Source of the DNA: CAYOWK01 sp964407665
GTDB lineage: Bacteria > Pseudomonadota > Alphaproteobacteria > Caulobacterales > Hyphomonadaceae
Direction of reading: 5' to 3'
DNA: 64,000 nucleotides
Assembly (NCBI GenBank): GCA_964407665.1
Contig: CAYOWK010000001.1
Location: 62,001-126,000 of the forward strand
The position numbers and the translations under genes are program-made. Below, piece by piece: positions 50,813 to 59,912 of this stretch. Numbering within the stretch: position 1 is the first letter of the stretch; the number at the start of each line of letters is the position of its first letter. The notes below the pieces were generated by a model. It saw only the letters and a list, made by a program, of their open reading frames with translations. It made no database searches and had not been told where the DNA came from.

Positions 50813-50940
50813 CGGCATCAAGTCGACATCAGAAGGGGAAGCCAGCAGATCTGGCGGCCCTTTCTTTTGCCGACCCTGGGTTGGGGGATGGGCCTACGAG
50901 CGCTAAATGTGCGTTGCTCCGCCAACCGCGCAAGGCGAGC

Positions 50941-52266
50941 TCAGTAGAAGCTGTAGGAGCCTTTTGGCAGCTCACCCTTGGGGTCGTGAAGCTCATCCGC
51001 TTCAGGAAAGAGCGCAGTCTTGGCGAGAGCAGATTCGATCCCCGCTTCGTCGAGTGCGGCCAGTGAGAGCCCTAGTCGCTCGCGCACCCATCGATTCATT
51101 CGGTCGAGGTGAGGGGATTTCCGCTCGGCGCCGGCATGGGCCAGCCATTCCGTGAGGCGCGCGATCTCCTGCTATTGATCGGAAAACTCCTTCAGGAAGG
51201 CCAGGCGACGGGTCTCCCGCTCTGCGCGCCGCCGGGCCGTCTCGCGCCGGCGTTGCATGTGGGCGTATCGGCGTTGCCACTCTTCGTGACTTTCGCGTCT
51301 TACCTTCACGGCCGCGAAATGGGCGCGCAGTCCGAGCGCGATGTCGTCGAGCATTCGCTCGACCCTTTACGTTCTCCCATCAGACCAGCGCCTGCGAAGA
51401 CGATCTCCGCCGCTCCTGTCGATCTCGACGGCGAGTTCACCCAGAAAGATCATGTCCCACTCGGGATAAGGCCGTGTGTGGGGACCCAGATCGACGCGGT
51501 CACGAAGTGATGGCTGGCTCCAGCGCCGCTGGAAGCGCTTTCGTTCATTCTCCTCCTCGTTCAGGTCCTCCTGCGTCGGGATGTGCTTCTGGCCCCGCGT
51601 TTTCTCAACGAGGGTCAGTGAGACCGAGTCGGTCCCGATCGCCGCTCGCATGGAGGCGCCGGCCGGTTCGAACGCGATGCCATCCGTCTCCAGTCGCCTG
51701 GCGAGGCCATCGAGAATGAACACAGCCGGTTACGCCAATTCCGCCGAGATGACGACCCCGTGCATGCCTTCATCGCACGCGCGAACGGCGCCGTCCTTGG
51801 CCGGCCTGCTCTTGCGCAGGGTCAGCGCTGTCAGCTTGATTGATCGATGGAGATCGACCACCGGGAAGGGCGCCGGCGGCTCACGTTCAGCGCGATCCTC
51901 CTTCGTCTGCAGATCTTCGATCCGTGCTTCGGCCAGAACTTTTGCGGCAGCCTCCGGGAGCCGCGAGGTCGTCGAGACGATTGTGTTGGTCGGGTTCTCG
52001 GTCTCAGCCCGGGCGAGTGATTGTCGCCCGACCTTCTGCCCAGCCTGAAGACGGGCCCAGTAGCCACGCGGAGGCGACGGGATTCCATGGCGCGCGCACG
52101 TCTTGGCAAGGCCCACGTCCGAAATGCCAAACTCGACGGCCACGTCGCGCATCGGTCGTGACCAGACCAGGTCGTAAAGGTCCTTTCGCGTGACGGTGCG
52201 GAATGAGGGCAAGCCTGGTCTTCCTTCCTGGCAGGGGTCCGTGATTGAGAGCCTGGCGCCAACCAT
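50941..52266 (-). pseudogene. Broken HTH-containing gene of the element backbone
   Basis: A coherent protein is spread over more than one frame. The N-terminal HTH part is at 52194-51730 (TRKDLYDLVWSRPMRDVAVE, FGISDVGLAKTCARHGIPSP), followed by 51723-51367 (HIPTQEDLNEEENERKRFQR) and 51354-51172 (WQRRYAHMQRRRETARRRAE). After a TAG at about 51172 the frame continues as QEIARLTEWLAHAGAERKSP down to a stop at 50941. The breaks amount to frame changes plus a nonsense codon. The start is unclear (52266 is one possibility). The family is a conserved hypothetical protein of alphaproteobacterial islands; the function is unknown. Confidence 0.65.
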
Positions 52267-52511
52267 GGTCAAGCGCATCCAGGATCGCTTGCCGATCCGC
52301 CGGCGCCCGCCAAGGCCACGTTTGCTTGTCACGCCCATCAAGCGTCCGGCGCATGCCCGCGCAAGGGGCCGAGGCTTCGGACCTTCGGTCCTGCAGGCCG
52401 CACCAACCCCTTGCGCGGTCACCGCGATGCTTGCTTTCCGGCCGCACCTGTTGGGCGTCGCAAACGCGAACCCGGCGGGACTGATCCCGCGGGATCACAA
52501 GGAAGAGCATC

Positions 52512-52937
52512 ATGGATCGCGCATCATTCGAACTCATCGGCAATGTCGGCAAACTCGAGATCAAGCCGATCAAGGGCGACAAGAAACTCGCCATCATCTC
52601 GCTCGCGACATCCGAACGCTGGAAAACCGAGAGTGGCGACTGGAACGAGAAGACCTGCTGGCACCGCGTCGTTGTGTTCGCGCCCGCGAAGGTCAAGCTG
52701 ATCGAGAGCGCCGTCCAGACAGGCACGCGTCTGCGCCTGGTCGGCCAGATCCGTCCGGGCTCCTGGGAAGATGAGCGCGGCCAGACCCGCTACACCGTCG
52801 AGTTCGTCGTGACGGGTTTCGGCGAAGTTGAAATCCTCGCACGCGGCAAGCCAAAGGCTGAAACTCCTGACGCCGATGGCGGGCCTGCGCCTGCCGGCGA
52901 AGCTACTCCCAAGGCCAAGCGCAAGCGCGCCGCGTGA
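52512..52937 (+). CDS. ssb: Single-stranded DNA-binding protein, element-encoded
   Basis: A 141-residue protein (AAGGAAGAGCATC before the ATG). The OB fold is SFELIGNVGKLEIKPIKGDK, SERWKTESGDWNEKTCWHRV, GTRLRLVGQIRPGSWEDERG. The C-terminus is basic (TPKAKRKRAA) and lacks the acidic DDDIPF-type tip of chromosomal SSB, as is common for conjugative-element SSBs. Confidence 0.85.
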   Translation: MDRASFELIGNVGKLEIKPIKGDKKLAIISLATSERWKTESGDWNEKTCWHRVVVFAPAKVKLIESAVQTGTRLRLVGQIRPGSWEDERGQTRYTVEFVVTGFGEVEILARGKPKAETPDADGGPAPAGEATPKAKRKRAA

Positions 52938-53004
52938 TCCGCGGGACCGGCCGCGCAAACGGCCGGTCCTATCCGCTCAATCCTTCCATCCGCAGGAAAC
53001 ACTC

Positions 53005-53379
53005 ATGTCATCCGCTTCATCACCTGCGCTCAAGGCGCAGGACCTCGCTCAGTTCACGGGAAGTGAGACCTTTTATTGTCATCCTTTATCCGGAGGATGC
53101 CTCTACACGGAAGGCGTCCGGTATCTGGCTGAAGCCGGATCGGCCTACTGGCTGCTTGACGCCATCCTGTGTCCTCAACCTCACCTTGCCGTGCTCCGCT
53201 CGGCGGAGTTCCAGGTCTGGACGCTGGCGGTCCATGCGAATCGTTCAGCCAAGTTGATCTGCACCGACGGCGACGATGGCCGTCTCTATGTCCATCCGAT
53301 CCCGTGGACGGACTTCCCGCTCGATGCCGTGACGCTCTGGTTCGCGAACCGGACGCTCTATCTGCCGGGCGAGCATTAG
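53005..53379 (+). CDS. DUF6876-like conserved hypothetical protein
   Basis: A 124-residue protein (LAQFTGSETFYCHPLSGGCL, YTEGVRYLAEAGSAYWLLDA, LWFANRTLYLPGEH). It matches the pattern of the DUF6876 proteins found beside ardC and ssb on mobile elements. No catalytic motif is visible and its role is unknown. Confidence 0.7.
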   Translation: MSSASSPALKAQDLAQFTGSETFYCHPLSGGCLYTEGVRYLAEAGSAYWLLDAILCPQPHLAVLRSAEFQVWTLAVHANRSAKLICTDGDDGRLYVHPIPWTDFPLDAVTLWFANRTLYLPGEH

Positions 53380-53463
53380 GCTCTGAGCGCAAGGTTGGGG
53401 GCCGGCGGCATCGCCGCCGGCTCGTCGCTTTCCCCATCATTTCAAACTCTCAAGGAGGTCGTC

Positions 53464-54375
53464 TTGACCGCGACCGCAAACGTGCAATCTCTCCACGACA
53501 CCGTTACCGCCCGCATCATCGCGGAACTTGAAGCAGGCCGCTTCCCATGGGTGCAGCCCTGGGCGTCGTCGGGCGGCACGCCGCTCGGTCTGCCGCAGAA
53601 CGCTTCGACAAGCCGAACCTATTCCGGCGTCAACATCCTGCTGCTCTGGTTCGCGGCCATCGAGCAGGGCAGGCCCTCGCAACGCTGGCTCACCTTCAAA
53701 CAGGCGCTCGCTCTTGGTGGATGCGTGCGCAAGGGGGAGAAGGGGACGATGGTCGTCTACGCCGATACCTTCGTCCCCAAGGCTGAGCAGGAGAAGGCGA
53801 GTGCATCGGGCGAAGACGCCCGCCGCGTCGGCTTCCTCAAGCGGTTCACCGTCTTTCACGTCGATCAATGCGATGGGCTTGCCATGGACCCCGATGCCGC
53901 GCCGCTTCCGGGACGGACCGAGGTCCTGCCGCACGTCGAAGCTGTCATCGCGGCGACCAAGGCTGACATCAGGATCGGTGGCGAGATGGCGTTCTATTCG
54001 CCTGTCCATGACTTCATCCAGGTCCCGCCACAGGAAGCCTATTTCGAGCCGATCAACTGGTATCGAACCAAGCTGCATGAGTTGGGTCACTGGACGGGAC
54101 ATGTCTCACGTCTCGACCGCAACTTCTCGGGCCGCCATGGCGGCGAAGCCTACGCGCGGGAGGAACTCGTCGCAGAGCTCTGCTCGGCGTTCCTGTGCGC
54201 CGAACTGGGCGTCGCGCCGACCGTCCGACACGCGGACTATCTCGGCTCCTGGCTGCAGGTCCTGAAGGGGGACAACCGGGCGATCTTCCAGGCCGCTTCC
54301 ATGGCGTCCAAGGCGGCTGACTTCGTCATGGGGCGCCGGGACGCGGGCAAGGGTATTGAGCGATGTGGCTCATGA
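53464..54375 (+). CDS. ardC: ArdC-like antirestriction protein with zincin-type domain
   Basis: A 303-residue protein from TTG 53464, selected because AAGGAGG lies five bases upstream; the ATG-less upstream frame is not needed. The N-terminal ssDNA-binding domain (ARIIAELEAGRFPWVQPWAS, LPQNASTSRTYSGVNILLLW) is followed by a C-terminal metallopeptidase-like domain with HELGHWTGH and a downstream Glu (YAREELVAELCSAFLCAELG). ArdC-type proteins protect incoming conjugative DNA. Next to ssb it forms the leading-region set of the element. Confidence 0.88.
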   Translation: MTATANVQSLHDTVTARIIAELEAGRFPWVQPWASSGGTPLGLPQNASTSRTYSGVNILLLWFAAIEQGRPSQRWLTFKQALALGGCVRKGEKGTMVVYADTFVPKAEQEKASASGEDARRVGFLKRFTVFHVDQCDGLAMDPDAAPLPGRTEVLPHVEAVIAATKADIRIGGEMAFYSPVHDFIQVPPQEAYFEPINWYRTKLHELGHWTGHVSRLDRNFSGRHGGEAYAREELVAELCSAFLCAELGVAPTVRHADYLGSWLQVLKGDNRAIFQAASMASKAADFVMGRRDAGKGIERCGS

Positions 54376-54381
54376 CGGGGC

Positions 54382-55722
54382 TTATTCGGTTCGCCTCGCT
54401 TCAGGCAATCGCGTGGTCCGAAGCCGTCCAGCGATGCGCAGGGCGTTGTCTTCGATGAGGCTGGCGGCCTCCTCGACATAGCCGCGCGTGACGGCCGGCA
54501 GGGCTGCTACGGCTTCGGTTGTCGCCACACGCTTTGCGAAGAATGCGTCGGCAAGCTGCTGGACGCGATCGCGCACGTCAGCAGGGCGGTATCCCGCAGA
54601 TTCGGCGATCGCGTCCCAGTGGCGCGCGGCGACATCGGCGGGCTTACGCTTCCTGCCTGCAATGTTCTGCGCGAAATCCTGTGCGACGCTGGGCCAGGGA
54701 AGGACAGTCGAGACGTCATAGAGTGGTGCGAGGCGAGGTACCCCGCCGACCGGCAGGAGAAGCGAGTAGTTCTTCGCGTGAGCATCGGTGTTCGCGACGA
54801 GGATGTTGAAGATGACATCGTCCAGCAGCGAGAGGGCGTCAGCAGACGGCAGATGGCGCGCGGTGCTCAGGAGCGTCGCCAAGCTCGGTCCGGGGAGCGT
54901 GCCGCGTTCATACTTTCGGCCGGGCGGAACGCCATTCGCCTGTGCGAAGTCCTCCTGGTGAAGCCTTTGCAAGGCGCCGGTCCGGCTGACGCGCCGGTCA
55001 TAGCGCTTGACGCAGATGGCCTTGCGACGGCCTGCGGCGAGGATGGTCGCCTCCGCCGTGTTGAGGCCGATCGCCTGCGCCAGGCGCAGGCAGTAGGTTT
55101 CGTTCTCGACAATGCCCGGCAGGATCGCATTGTCCGGCTTCACGATAATGGTCGATGGCGCGCCATTGCGTGGAATGGCGAGGACATCAGTCTCGCCCGG
55201 CAGCCGCAGGACCGGTGCGCCGGTCGCATCCAGAACCGCAAGAGCGGATTTCTTCTGTCCGCCGGCAAGCGAGAGACGAACGCCTTCTTCACCTACAAGA
55301 AAGGGACGCTGCTGCAGGTCCTCGAAATGGCGTTCAAGAGCCGCCCCAGGATCATCGATGCGGTAGAAGTCCGTGAGCGGGGTAAAAGCCCACGCCGCCC
55401 GCTCGGATGGGACGCCGAAGGACAACGCACCCGCCGTGTCGCCGCCGATTGCGTTCAGCACGGCCAGCGTGTCCGCCCGGTCGAGACCAAGCGAGCGCGT
55501 GAGGACGTTGAGTTGGTCCTCTTCCGGCAGGAGGTTGGCGAGCCAGGGGGAGATCACCTCGGACGGGTAGGCAGCCGTGTCGAGTGGTAGGGTCAGGGAG
55601 AGCGGGAAGGCGCCGTCGGTTGCGAGCCACGCTTCGGAATAGGAAAAGCCAAGCGCGCCGGTCTCGGCGACGGTCACGTCGCCAACGTGCAACGCATCGA
55701 ACCAGACCGGGACGCTCGTCAC
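54382..55722 (-). CDS. hipA: HipA-type toxin kinase
   Basis: The protein has 446 residues. The N-terminal subdomain is GALGFSYSEAWLATDGAFPL, SLTLPLD. The kinase core has the ATP-site loop (SLAGGQKKSALAVLD), ENETYCLRLAQAIGLNTAEA, catalytic NTDAHAKNYSLLL and the metal-binding LAPLYDVST. All the expected kinase residues appear intact, so the toxin is probably active. It overlaps hipB (ATGA at 55719-55722). Confidence 0.92.
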   Translation of the reverse strand: MTSVPVWFDALHVGDVTVAETGALGFSYSEAWLATDGAFPLSLTLPLDTAAYPSEVISPWLANLLPEEDQLNVLTRSLGLDRADTLAVLNAIGGDTAGALSFGVPSERAAWAFTPLTDFYRIDDPGAALERHFEDLQQRPFLVGEEGVRLSLAGGQKKSALAVLDATGAPVLRLPGETDVLAIPRNGAPSTIIVKPDNAILPGIVENETYCLRLAQAIGLNTAEATILAAGRRKAICVKRYDRRVSRTGALQRLHQEDFAQANGVPPGRKYERGTLPGPSLATLLSTARHLPSADALSLLDDVIFNILVANTDAHAKNYSLLLPVGGVPRLAPLYDVSTVLPWPSVAQDFAQNIAGRKRKPADVAARHWDAIAESAGYRPADVRDRVQQLADAFFAKRVATTEAVAALPAVTRGYVEEAASLIEDNALRIAGRLRTTRLPEARRTE

Positions 55723-56003
55723 GTATAGTCCCCCAGGTCATAGCCCTTGTGCTTTGCGACGCGGGCTGGCCCGGCCGGGCGGTCTTCAACAAGGTCGCCG
55801 GCGGCGATGCGCAGGGCGTCGGCGATCCGGCACAGGCTGGTCACGCGCAGGTCGCGCTTTCCGGTTTCGATGAGCGAAAGGGCTGGCGCGCTGATCCCGC
55901 TGAGGCGTGCGAGCTCGTGCAGGTTCAGGCCGCGGTCCTCCCGTGCCTTGCGGATCCTGCTCCCCACGCCGGCAAGTCGCTTGTCTTCGGGATCTTTCGC
56001 CAT
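55719..56003 (-). CDS. hipB: HipB-type Xre antitoxin
   Basis: A 94-residue protein from MAKDPEDKRLAG at 56003; a longer frame to 56063 would enter the operators. The HTH is RIRKAREDRGLNLHELARLS, GISAPALSLIETGKRDLRVT. It neutralises HipA and represses the operon through the dyads just upstream. Confidence 0.9.
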   Translation of the reverse strand: MAKDPEDKRLAGVGSRIRKAREDRGLNLHELARLSGISAPALSLIETGKRDLRVTSLCRIADALRIAAGDLVEDRPAGPARVAKHKGYDLGDYT

Positions 56004-56013
56004 GACCGAGCTC

Positions 56014-56132
56014 TTTATCGAATTCGGTAAATTTAAGCTGCACGGAGCGTGAGAGCAAGACATTTTATCGAAAGCGGTAAAACAGGACGCAGGCCTGCAG
56101 CTGGACCCCGCGTTTTACCGAAAACGGTAAAC
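56014..56132. promoter_or_regulatory. Three HipB operator dyads
   Basis: Three copies of a TTTAYCG-NNN-CGGTAAA dyad occur at 56014-56032 (TTTATCGAATTCGGTAAAT), about 56063-56083 (TTTATCGAAAGCGGTAAA core) and about 56112-56132 (TTTACCGAAAACGGTAAA core). The centres are roughly 50 bases apart. They precede hipB and suggest cooperative autorepression with DNA looping or wrapping. Confidence 0.85.
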
Positions 56133-56593
56133 CACGCAGTTGATAGCGGCAGCGGCCCAGGCAGAGAGCGGTTGGCGGTCACGCTCGGTCACGCCGCGCT
56201 TTGCGCGGCTCCTACGGGCGCGACCCTGCGGGCGCTTTGCGCCGCCAACCGCTCGACGGCGCTTCCCGCCATGCAGCACCGGAAAGATCCGGTGCGCAGG
56301 CTCCTTGCAGCCTTCATGTCTGTTGGCCGCCCTGACGGTCGGCGTGGACGTGACTGGCCATGCAGACCGTTTCCGATTTCGTGCGGAACGGGAATTGGTT
56401 GCTCAGGTCATTGCAGTGTGACGGGCGTGATGGATCGCCTCAAGGGACGACGGGGCCCCACCTTTTTTTTGGCGGAAGAGCCAAAAAAATCGTGACCCCC
56501 ATCGCCGCTGCGCGGTCGCGCCTGGGCGCGATCCCTTGACCCGCTCCATCACGCCCGCCCGCCGGCCTCATCCTTCAAACACAGGAGACGACG
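56133..56593. other. Non-coding backbone region with A/T-flanked hairpin
   Basis: No gene could be supported. A hairpin at 56464-56489 has T-run/GGC, loop, GCC/A-run symmetry (TTTTTTTGGC ... GCCAAAAAAA) and could terminate transcription from both sides. GC-rich short repeats around 56170-56270 are unexplained. Confidence 0.4.
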
Positions 56594-56755
56594 ATGTTCA
56601 CGAAGACCTTCACGATCGAGCGCCACATCGAGGAGCTGCGTGCCGAATTGCGGGCGACAAATGACGCCGAGGAGGCGCGCACGATCAAGGCCGAGCTGGA
56701 CGCCATGCTTCTGGTCGCCGGTGACCTCAACCGCGAGGACGAGATGATGGCCTGA
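56594..56755 (+). CDS. Small helical protein of the element backbone
   Basis: The gene encodes 53 residues: MFTKTFTIERHIEELRAELR, ATNDAEEARTIKAELDAMLL, VAGDLNREDEMMA. CAGGAG precedes the ATG. It is strongly charged and helical, with heptad-like Leu/Ile spacing suggesting a coiled coil. The family is not recognised. Conserved backbone genes of this size often lie just before the relaxase. Confidence 0.65.
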   Translation: MFTKTFTIERHIEELRAELRATNDAEEARTIKAELDAMLLVAGDLNREDEMMA

Positions 56756-57092
56756 CGCGGGCGCGGCGAGAGCGGCGCTTGTCGCTCTCGTTGCTGTCGT
56801 TCCCCAGCTGGCTGGCTGGCCTCGCATGCAGTGGCGTGCGGCAAAGTGAGAGCACGCGGCGGATTGCGGTGGAGGGGTGGGTGGATTGCGGGGTGAGGTG
56901 GAGGGAGAAGGTGCGGTGGATTACAAGATAAAGCACGTACCGTGCGCCGGGCGCCTAGCGCCCTGTCTGCACATAGGTTCGGGATGATTTTTCGCACCGT
57001 GGATTAACGTGGTGCGTGCGGCGTGTGCGCCGCGCCTCGTTGATGGGGTGCAAGCGGTGGACGTCATGATGATGATGAAGATGATCATCACC
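56756..57092. other. Region upstream of the relaxase; candidate oriT
   Basis: It contains the inverted repeat GGGCGC-CTA-GCGCCC (56949-56963) in a short A/T-richer patch. Origins of transfer usually lie next to the relaxase gene and contain such repeats. No nick-site consensus could be assigned, so this is a location hint only. The frame leading into the relaxase is open from 57009. Confidence 0.35.
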
Positions 57093-59099
57093 ATGGCGAC
57101 GCGCGAGAACGAGTTCGAGCCGAGGCTAGGCAAGCCGCCTGCCGATCATGCGCCGAGGCGCCTGAAGGCGGTGCGCGCCGCCGTGAAGCAGGCGACGCGC
57201 CAGCCGCGCGCGTCCGGACCCAAGCCGAAGCAGCCAGGCATTCGCGCCCACTTCGCGAAGGGGTCAGCCTCACGCACCAGGCCAGTGTCCACCAGTTCGC
57301 GCCGCGTGGTGGTAAAGGTGCGCTATGTCGCGAATGGCGGCGGTCGGGCGGCGCCGCTCCGCGCGCATCTTGCCTATCTCGCCCGCGAGGGCGCCAGCCG
57401 GACGACCTCGCAGGAGGAGGGGCCAGAGGAGAAGCGGCAGGCCCAGGATCCGACACGCACCATCGACTACCTCGCGCGCGAAGGCGGGGCGGGGGAGGGG
57501 AAGTTCGCATTCTTCGATCGCGAGAACTCCACCGTGGATCCCAGGGCGATCACGACTGGCTGGGCCGATGATCCACGCCACTTCCGGATGATCGTGAGCG
57601 CCGAGGACGGGGAAGCGCTGGGTGACCTCAAGCCGTTCATCCGGGAATTGATGGCACGACTTGAGACGAAGCTTGGGACCAAGCTGGACTGGTTGGCGGT
57701 CAACCACCACGACACCGACAATCCACACACCCATGTCCTGATCCGGGGGCGGCGGCCGGACGGGAAGGAGTTGTTCATCCCGTCCCGGCTCATCGCGTCC
57801 GGCATCCGCGAGCAGGCGCAAGAGATCGTCACCCGTGTTCTGGGGCCGAGGCTCGGCGTCGATCTCGAGCGGGAGCGGTTCAACGACATCAGCCTCAAGG
57901 CCGTGACGCCGCTGGACCGTGAACTTCTGGCGACGGGGCGGCATGGTCCCTTCCTGCCGGATCGTCCGGACCTCGCCGCCCGGCTGGAACGGCTGGAGAG
58001 CTGGGGCCTTGCCGCGCGCCTGCATGGTGGCTGGCGACTGGATGCTGACCTCCCCAACCGCCTCCGGGAGATAGCCGCTCATGACGAGGTGGAGCGCGCG
58101 GTCGCAACAGTGCGGCGGGGACGCGAGCCCCAGCTTCTGTTGGAGGCAGACCGTTCCCAACCGGTCATGGGCGAACTGGTGCATCTAGGCCCAGCCGACG
58201 AGATTGGCGATCGCTTCCTCGCTGTCATCGAAACCGGGGCGGGCGAACTCCGCTATACCCGGTTCGAACGCGTGCAGGATCTCGCCGTCCTCGACGGCGC
58301 CCAGGCCGGCGCGTTGGTGACCATCGCGCCCAACACGCCTGCGATCCGTCCCTCCGACGAGGCGGTCGCTCGCGTGGCGCGGCAGACGGGCGGCGTCTAC
58401 TCGGCCGAAGCCCATGCGGAGTTGGAGCCGTTCGTGGACCGCCGCATCCTCACCGCCAACATCCGCCGGCTGGAGCACATGAGCCGGATGGGGCTGGTCG
58501 AGCGAACGCCGCAGGGCGCGTTCACGGTGGGCCGCGACCACCTCGCTACTGCAATGGCGTTCGAGGAGCGGCTGGTGCGCCGGGCGCCGTTTTCTGTCCA
58601 GGTCGCAAGCCATTGGTCGCTCGGCGAACAGATCGACGCGCTGGGGCCGACGCATCTCGATCGCGTGCTGGCGGGCGAACAGGCCCCCGTCGCGGGCGAG
58701 AGCCCGCTCGCCCGCCAGCACTCGGCTGCGCTCCAGCAGCGAAGGCTATTCCTGATCGAGCAAGGCTGGATGGGCGCGCAGAAGCCCGCCCTGCCGCCGC
58801 AGGCCCTGCAGCGCATGGCGCAAATGGAGCTGTCAGCACAGGCGAAGGCGCTGTCCGAGGAACTGGGCGTGCCTGTGCTCACTTACGCTGCGCACAGGGT
58901 ATCGGGCGTCTATGCGCGCCGCATCGATCTGGCGCAGGGGCGCATCGCGCTGATCCTCGGTGAGCGGCAGGCCAATCTCGTCCCCTGGCGGCCGGCCTTG
59001 GAGCAGTTTGCGGGCCGTCACGTCGAGGGCGTGATGCGTGGACAGGGGCTGTCGTGGAGCCTGCAGCGCGGAATGGGGCTTGGAATGGGGATTGGCTGA
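57093..59099 (+). CDS. DUF3363-type relaxase (VirD2-like, MOBP/MOBQ-like)
   Basis: About 668 residues from MATRENEFEPRLGKP; other in-frame ATGs at 57066-57078 and a GTG at 57009 are possible. The relaxase core has VKVRYVANGGGRAAPLRAHL, AYLAREG, and the metal-binding histidine motif LAVNHHDTDNPHTHVLIRGR. The long C-terminal DUF3363 part follows. It would nick and pilot the element during conjugation. No mating-pair (T4SS) genes are in this window, so transfer may rely on genes to the left or on a helper. Confidence 0.87.
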   Translation: MATRENEFEPRLGKPPADHAPRRLKAVRAAVKQATRQPRASGPKPKQPGIRAHFAKGSASRTRPVSTSSRRVVVKVRYVANGGGRAAPLRAHLAYLAREGASRTTSQEEGPEEKRQAQDPTRTIDYLAREGGAGEGKFAFFDRENSTVDPRAITTGWADDPRHFRMIVSAEDGEALGDLKPFIRELMARLETKLGTKLDWLAVNHHDTDNPHTHVLIRGRRPDGKELFIPSRLIASGIREQAQEIVTRVLGPRLGVDLERERFNDISLKAVTPLDRELLATGRHGPFLPDRPDLAARLERLESWGLAARLHGGWRLDADLPNRLREIAAHDEVERAVATVRRGREPQLLLEADRSQPVMGELVHLGPADEIGDRFLAVIETGAGELRYTRFERVQDLAVLDGAQAGALVTIAPNTPAIRPSDEAVARVARQTGGVYSAEAHAELEPFVDRRILTANIRRLEHMSRMGLVERTPQGAFTVGRDHLATAMAFEERLVRRAPFSVQVASHWSLGEQIDALGPTHLDRVLAGEQAPVAGESPLARQHSAALQQRRLFLIEQGWMGAQKPALPPQALQRMAQMELSAQAKALSEELGVPVLTYAAHRVSGVYARRIDLAQGRIALILGERQANLVPWRPALEQFAGRHVEGVMRGQGLSWSLQRGMGLGMGIG

Positions 59100-59137
59100 A
59101 ACCATCACTTCGGTCGGGCGGCCGGTACGCGATTGAA

Positions 59138-59656
59138 CTATGATTTCGAGATTGCGAGTTGATTGGCAACGTATCGTTCAACGTCGCCAAGGTTCAGCAA
59201 TGTCACGGCAACTCCCTGCGCCCGGACTTTCTCCAACCGCGCCGGGATTAGATGGATTTGCTGCCGTTTGAACAGCATGTAGTCTTCGTAGGGTGGCCAG
59301 ATCAGCAAGAACCGATCCACAGGCTCCCGATCACTCGCAATCTCCTGCCATAGATCGTTGTCCGAAACGATAGAATTGGCGCCTTCAAACGAGATGCCGA
59401 CCTCGACAAGCAGCTTTGCGATCCGCATGAGGCAGAGATCGGCAAAATCGAAGCGTTGCCATCCCGTGCGCGGCGTTGGTGGATCGAAGGTGTTTGCGCT
59501 TGGCTTGTGGAAGCCGGGTAGCATTCCAGTTCGCCCAAGCAGGCCGCGCTTCAGATAAGAGCGGAATCCCTCATAGCCGATCCCCACAATCTCTGCCGCG
59601 CGGGCAGAAGTGACGGACGGCAGCTCATTGAGTCGGCGAATCATTTTGGTCTTCAT
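59138..59656 (-). CDS. MerR-like HTH regulator, hypothetical
   Basis: A 172-residue protein whose N-terminus looks like a MerR-type winged helix (VTSARAAEIVGIGYEGFRSY, LKRGLLGRTG). A helix with FDFADLCLMRIAKLLVEVGI and a novel C-terminal part (PVDRFLLIWPPYEDYMLFKR, LLNLGDVERYVANQL) follow. The effector is not apparent. It may control excision or transfer, lying between the relaxase and xis/int genes. Confidence 0.6.
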   Translation of the reverse strand: MKTKMIRRLNELPSVTSARAAEIVGIGYEGFRSYLKRGLLGRTGMLPGFHKPSANTFDPPTPRTGWQRFDFADLCLMRIAKLLVEVGISFEGANSIVSDNDLWQEIASDREPVDRFLLIWPPYEDYMLFKRQQIHLIPARLEKVRAQGVAVTLLNLGDVERYVANQLAISKS

Positions 59657-59912
59657 AGGACCAATGTGCGAAGCAAAAAAGTTGGTGTCAACAGGACCAA
59701 TTCGGAGTTCTATCCTTCATCGATGTCGGAGAAAAAGAATGTTCCATCCCTGGCAAGGCAACTTTCACGCTTCTAACTCGCGGTGCTCGCTGCTCGCCAA
59801 ATGGGGCAGCAGACGCACGGTGCTTCCACGGCAAATGCAACGACGAATTGTTCGCTGTGGAAAACTCTGGTCGATGTTGTTTGCTTGTTCGGTTCTCACG
59901 CAGGGATCGGTC
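59657..59912. promoter_or_regulatory. Promoter region with ATTGGTCCT direct repeats
   Basis: Minus-strand TTGACA (59686-59691), a 17-base spacer and CACATT (59663-59668) form a promoter whose -10 box is only seven bases from the start codon at 59656. Two direct copies of ATTGGTCCT (59657-59665 and 59693-59701) bracket it, probably operators for the gene product. Confidence 0.55.

Noticed and set aside
50546..50947. 133-codon frame after merR
   Set aside because: Part of it coincides with the parB remnant in the right frame, but the rest is out of frame; it is a decayed sequence, not a gene.
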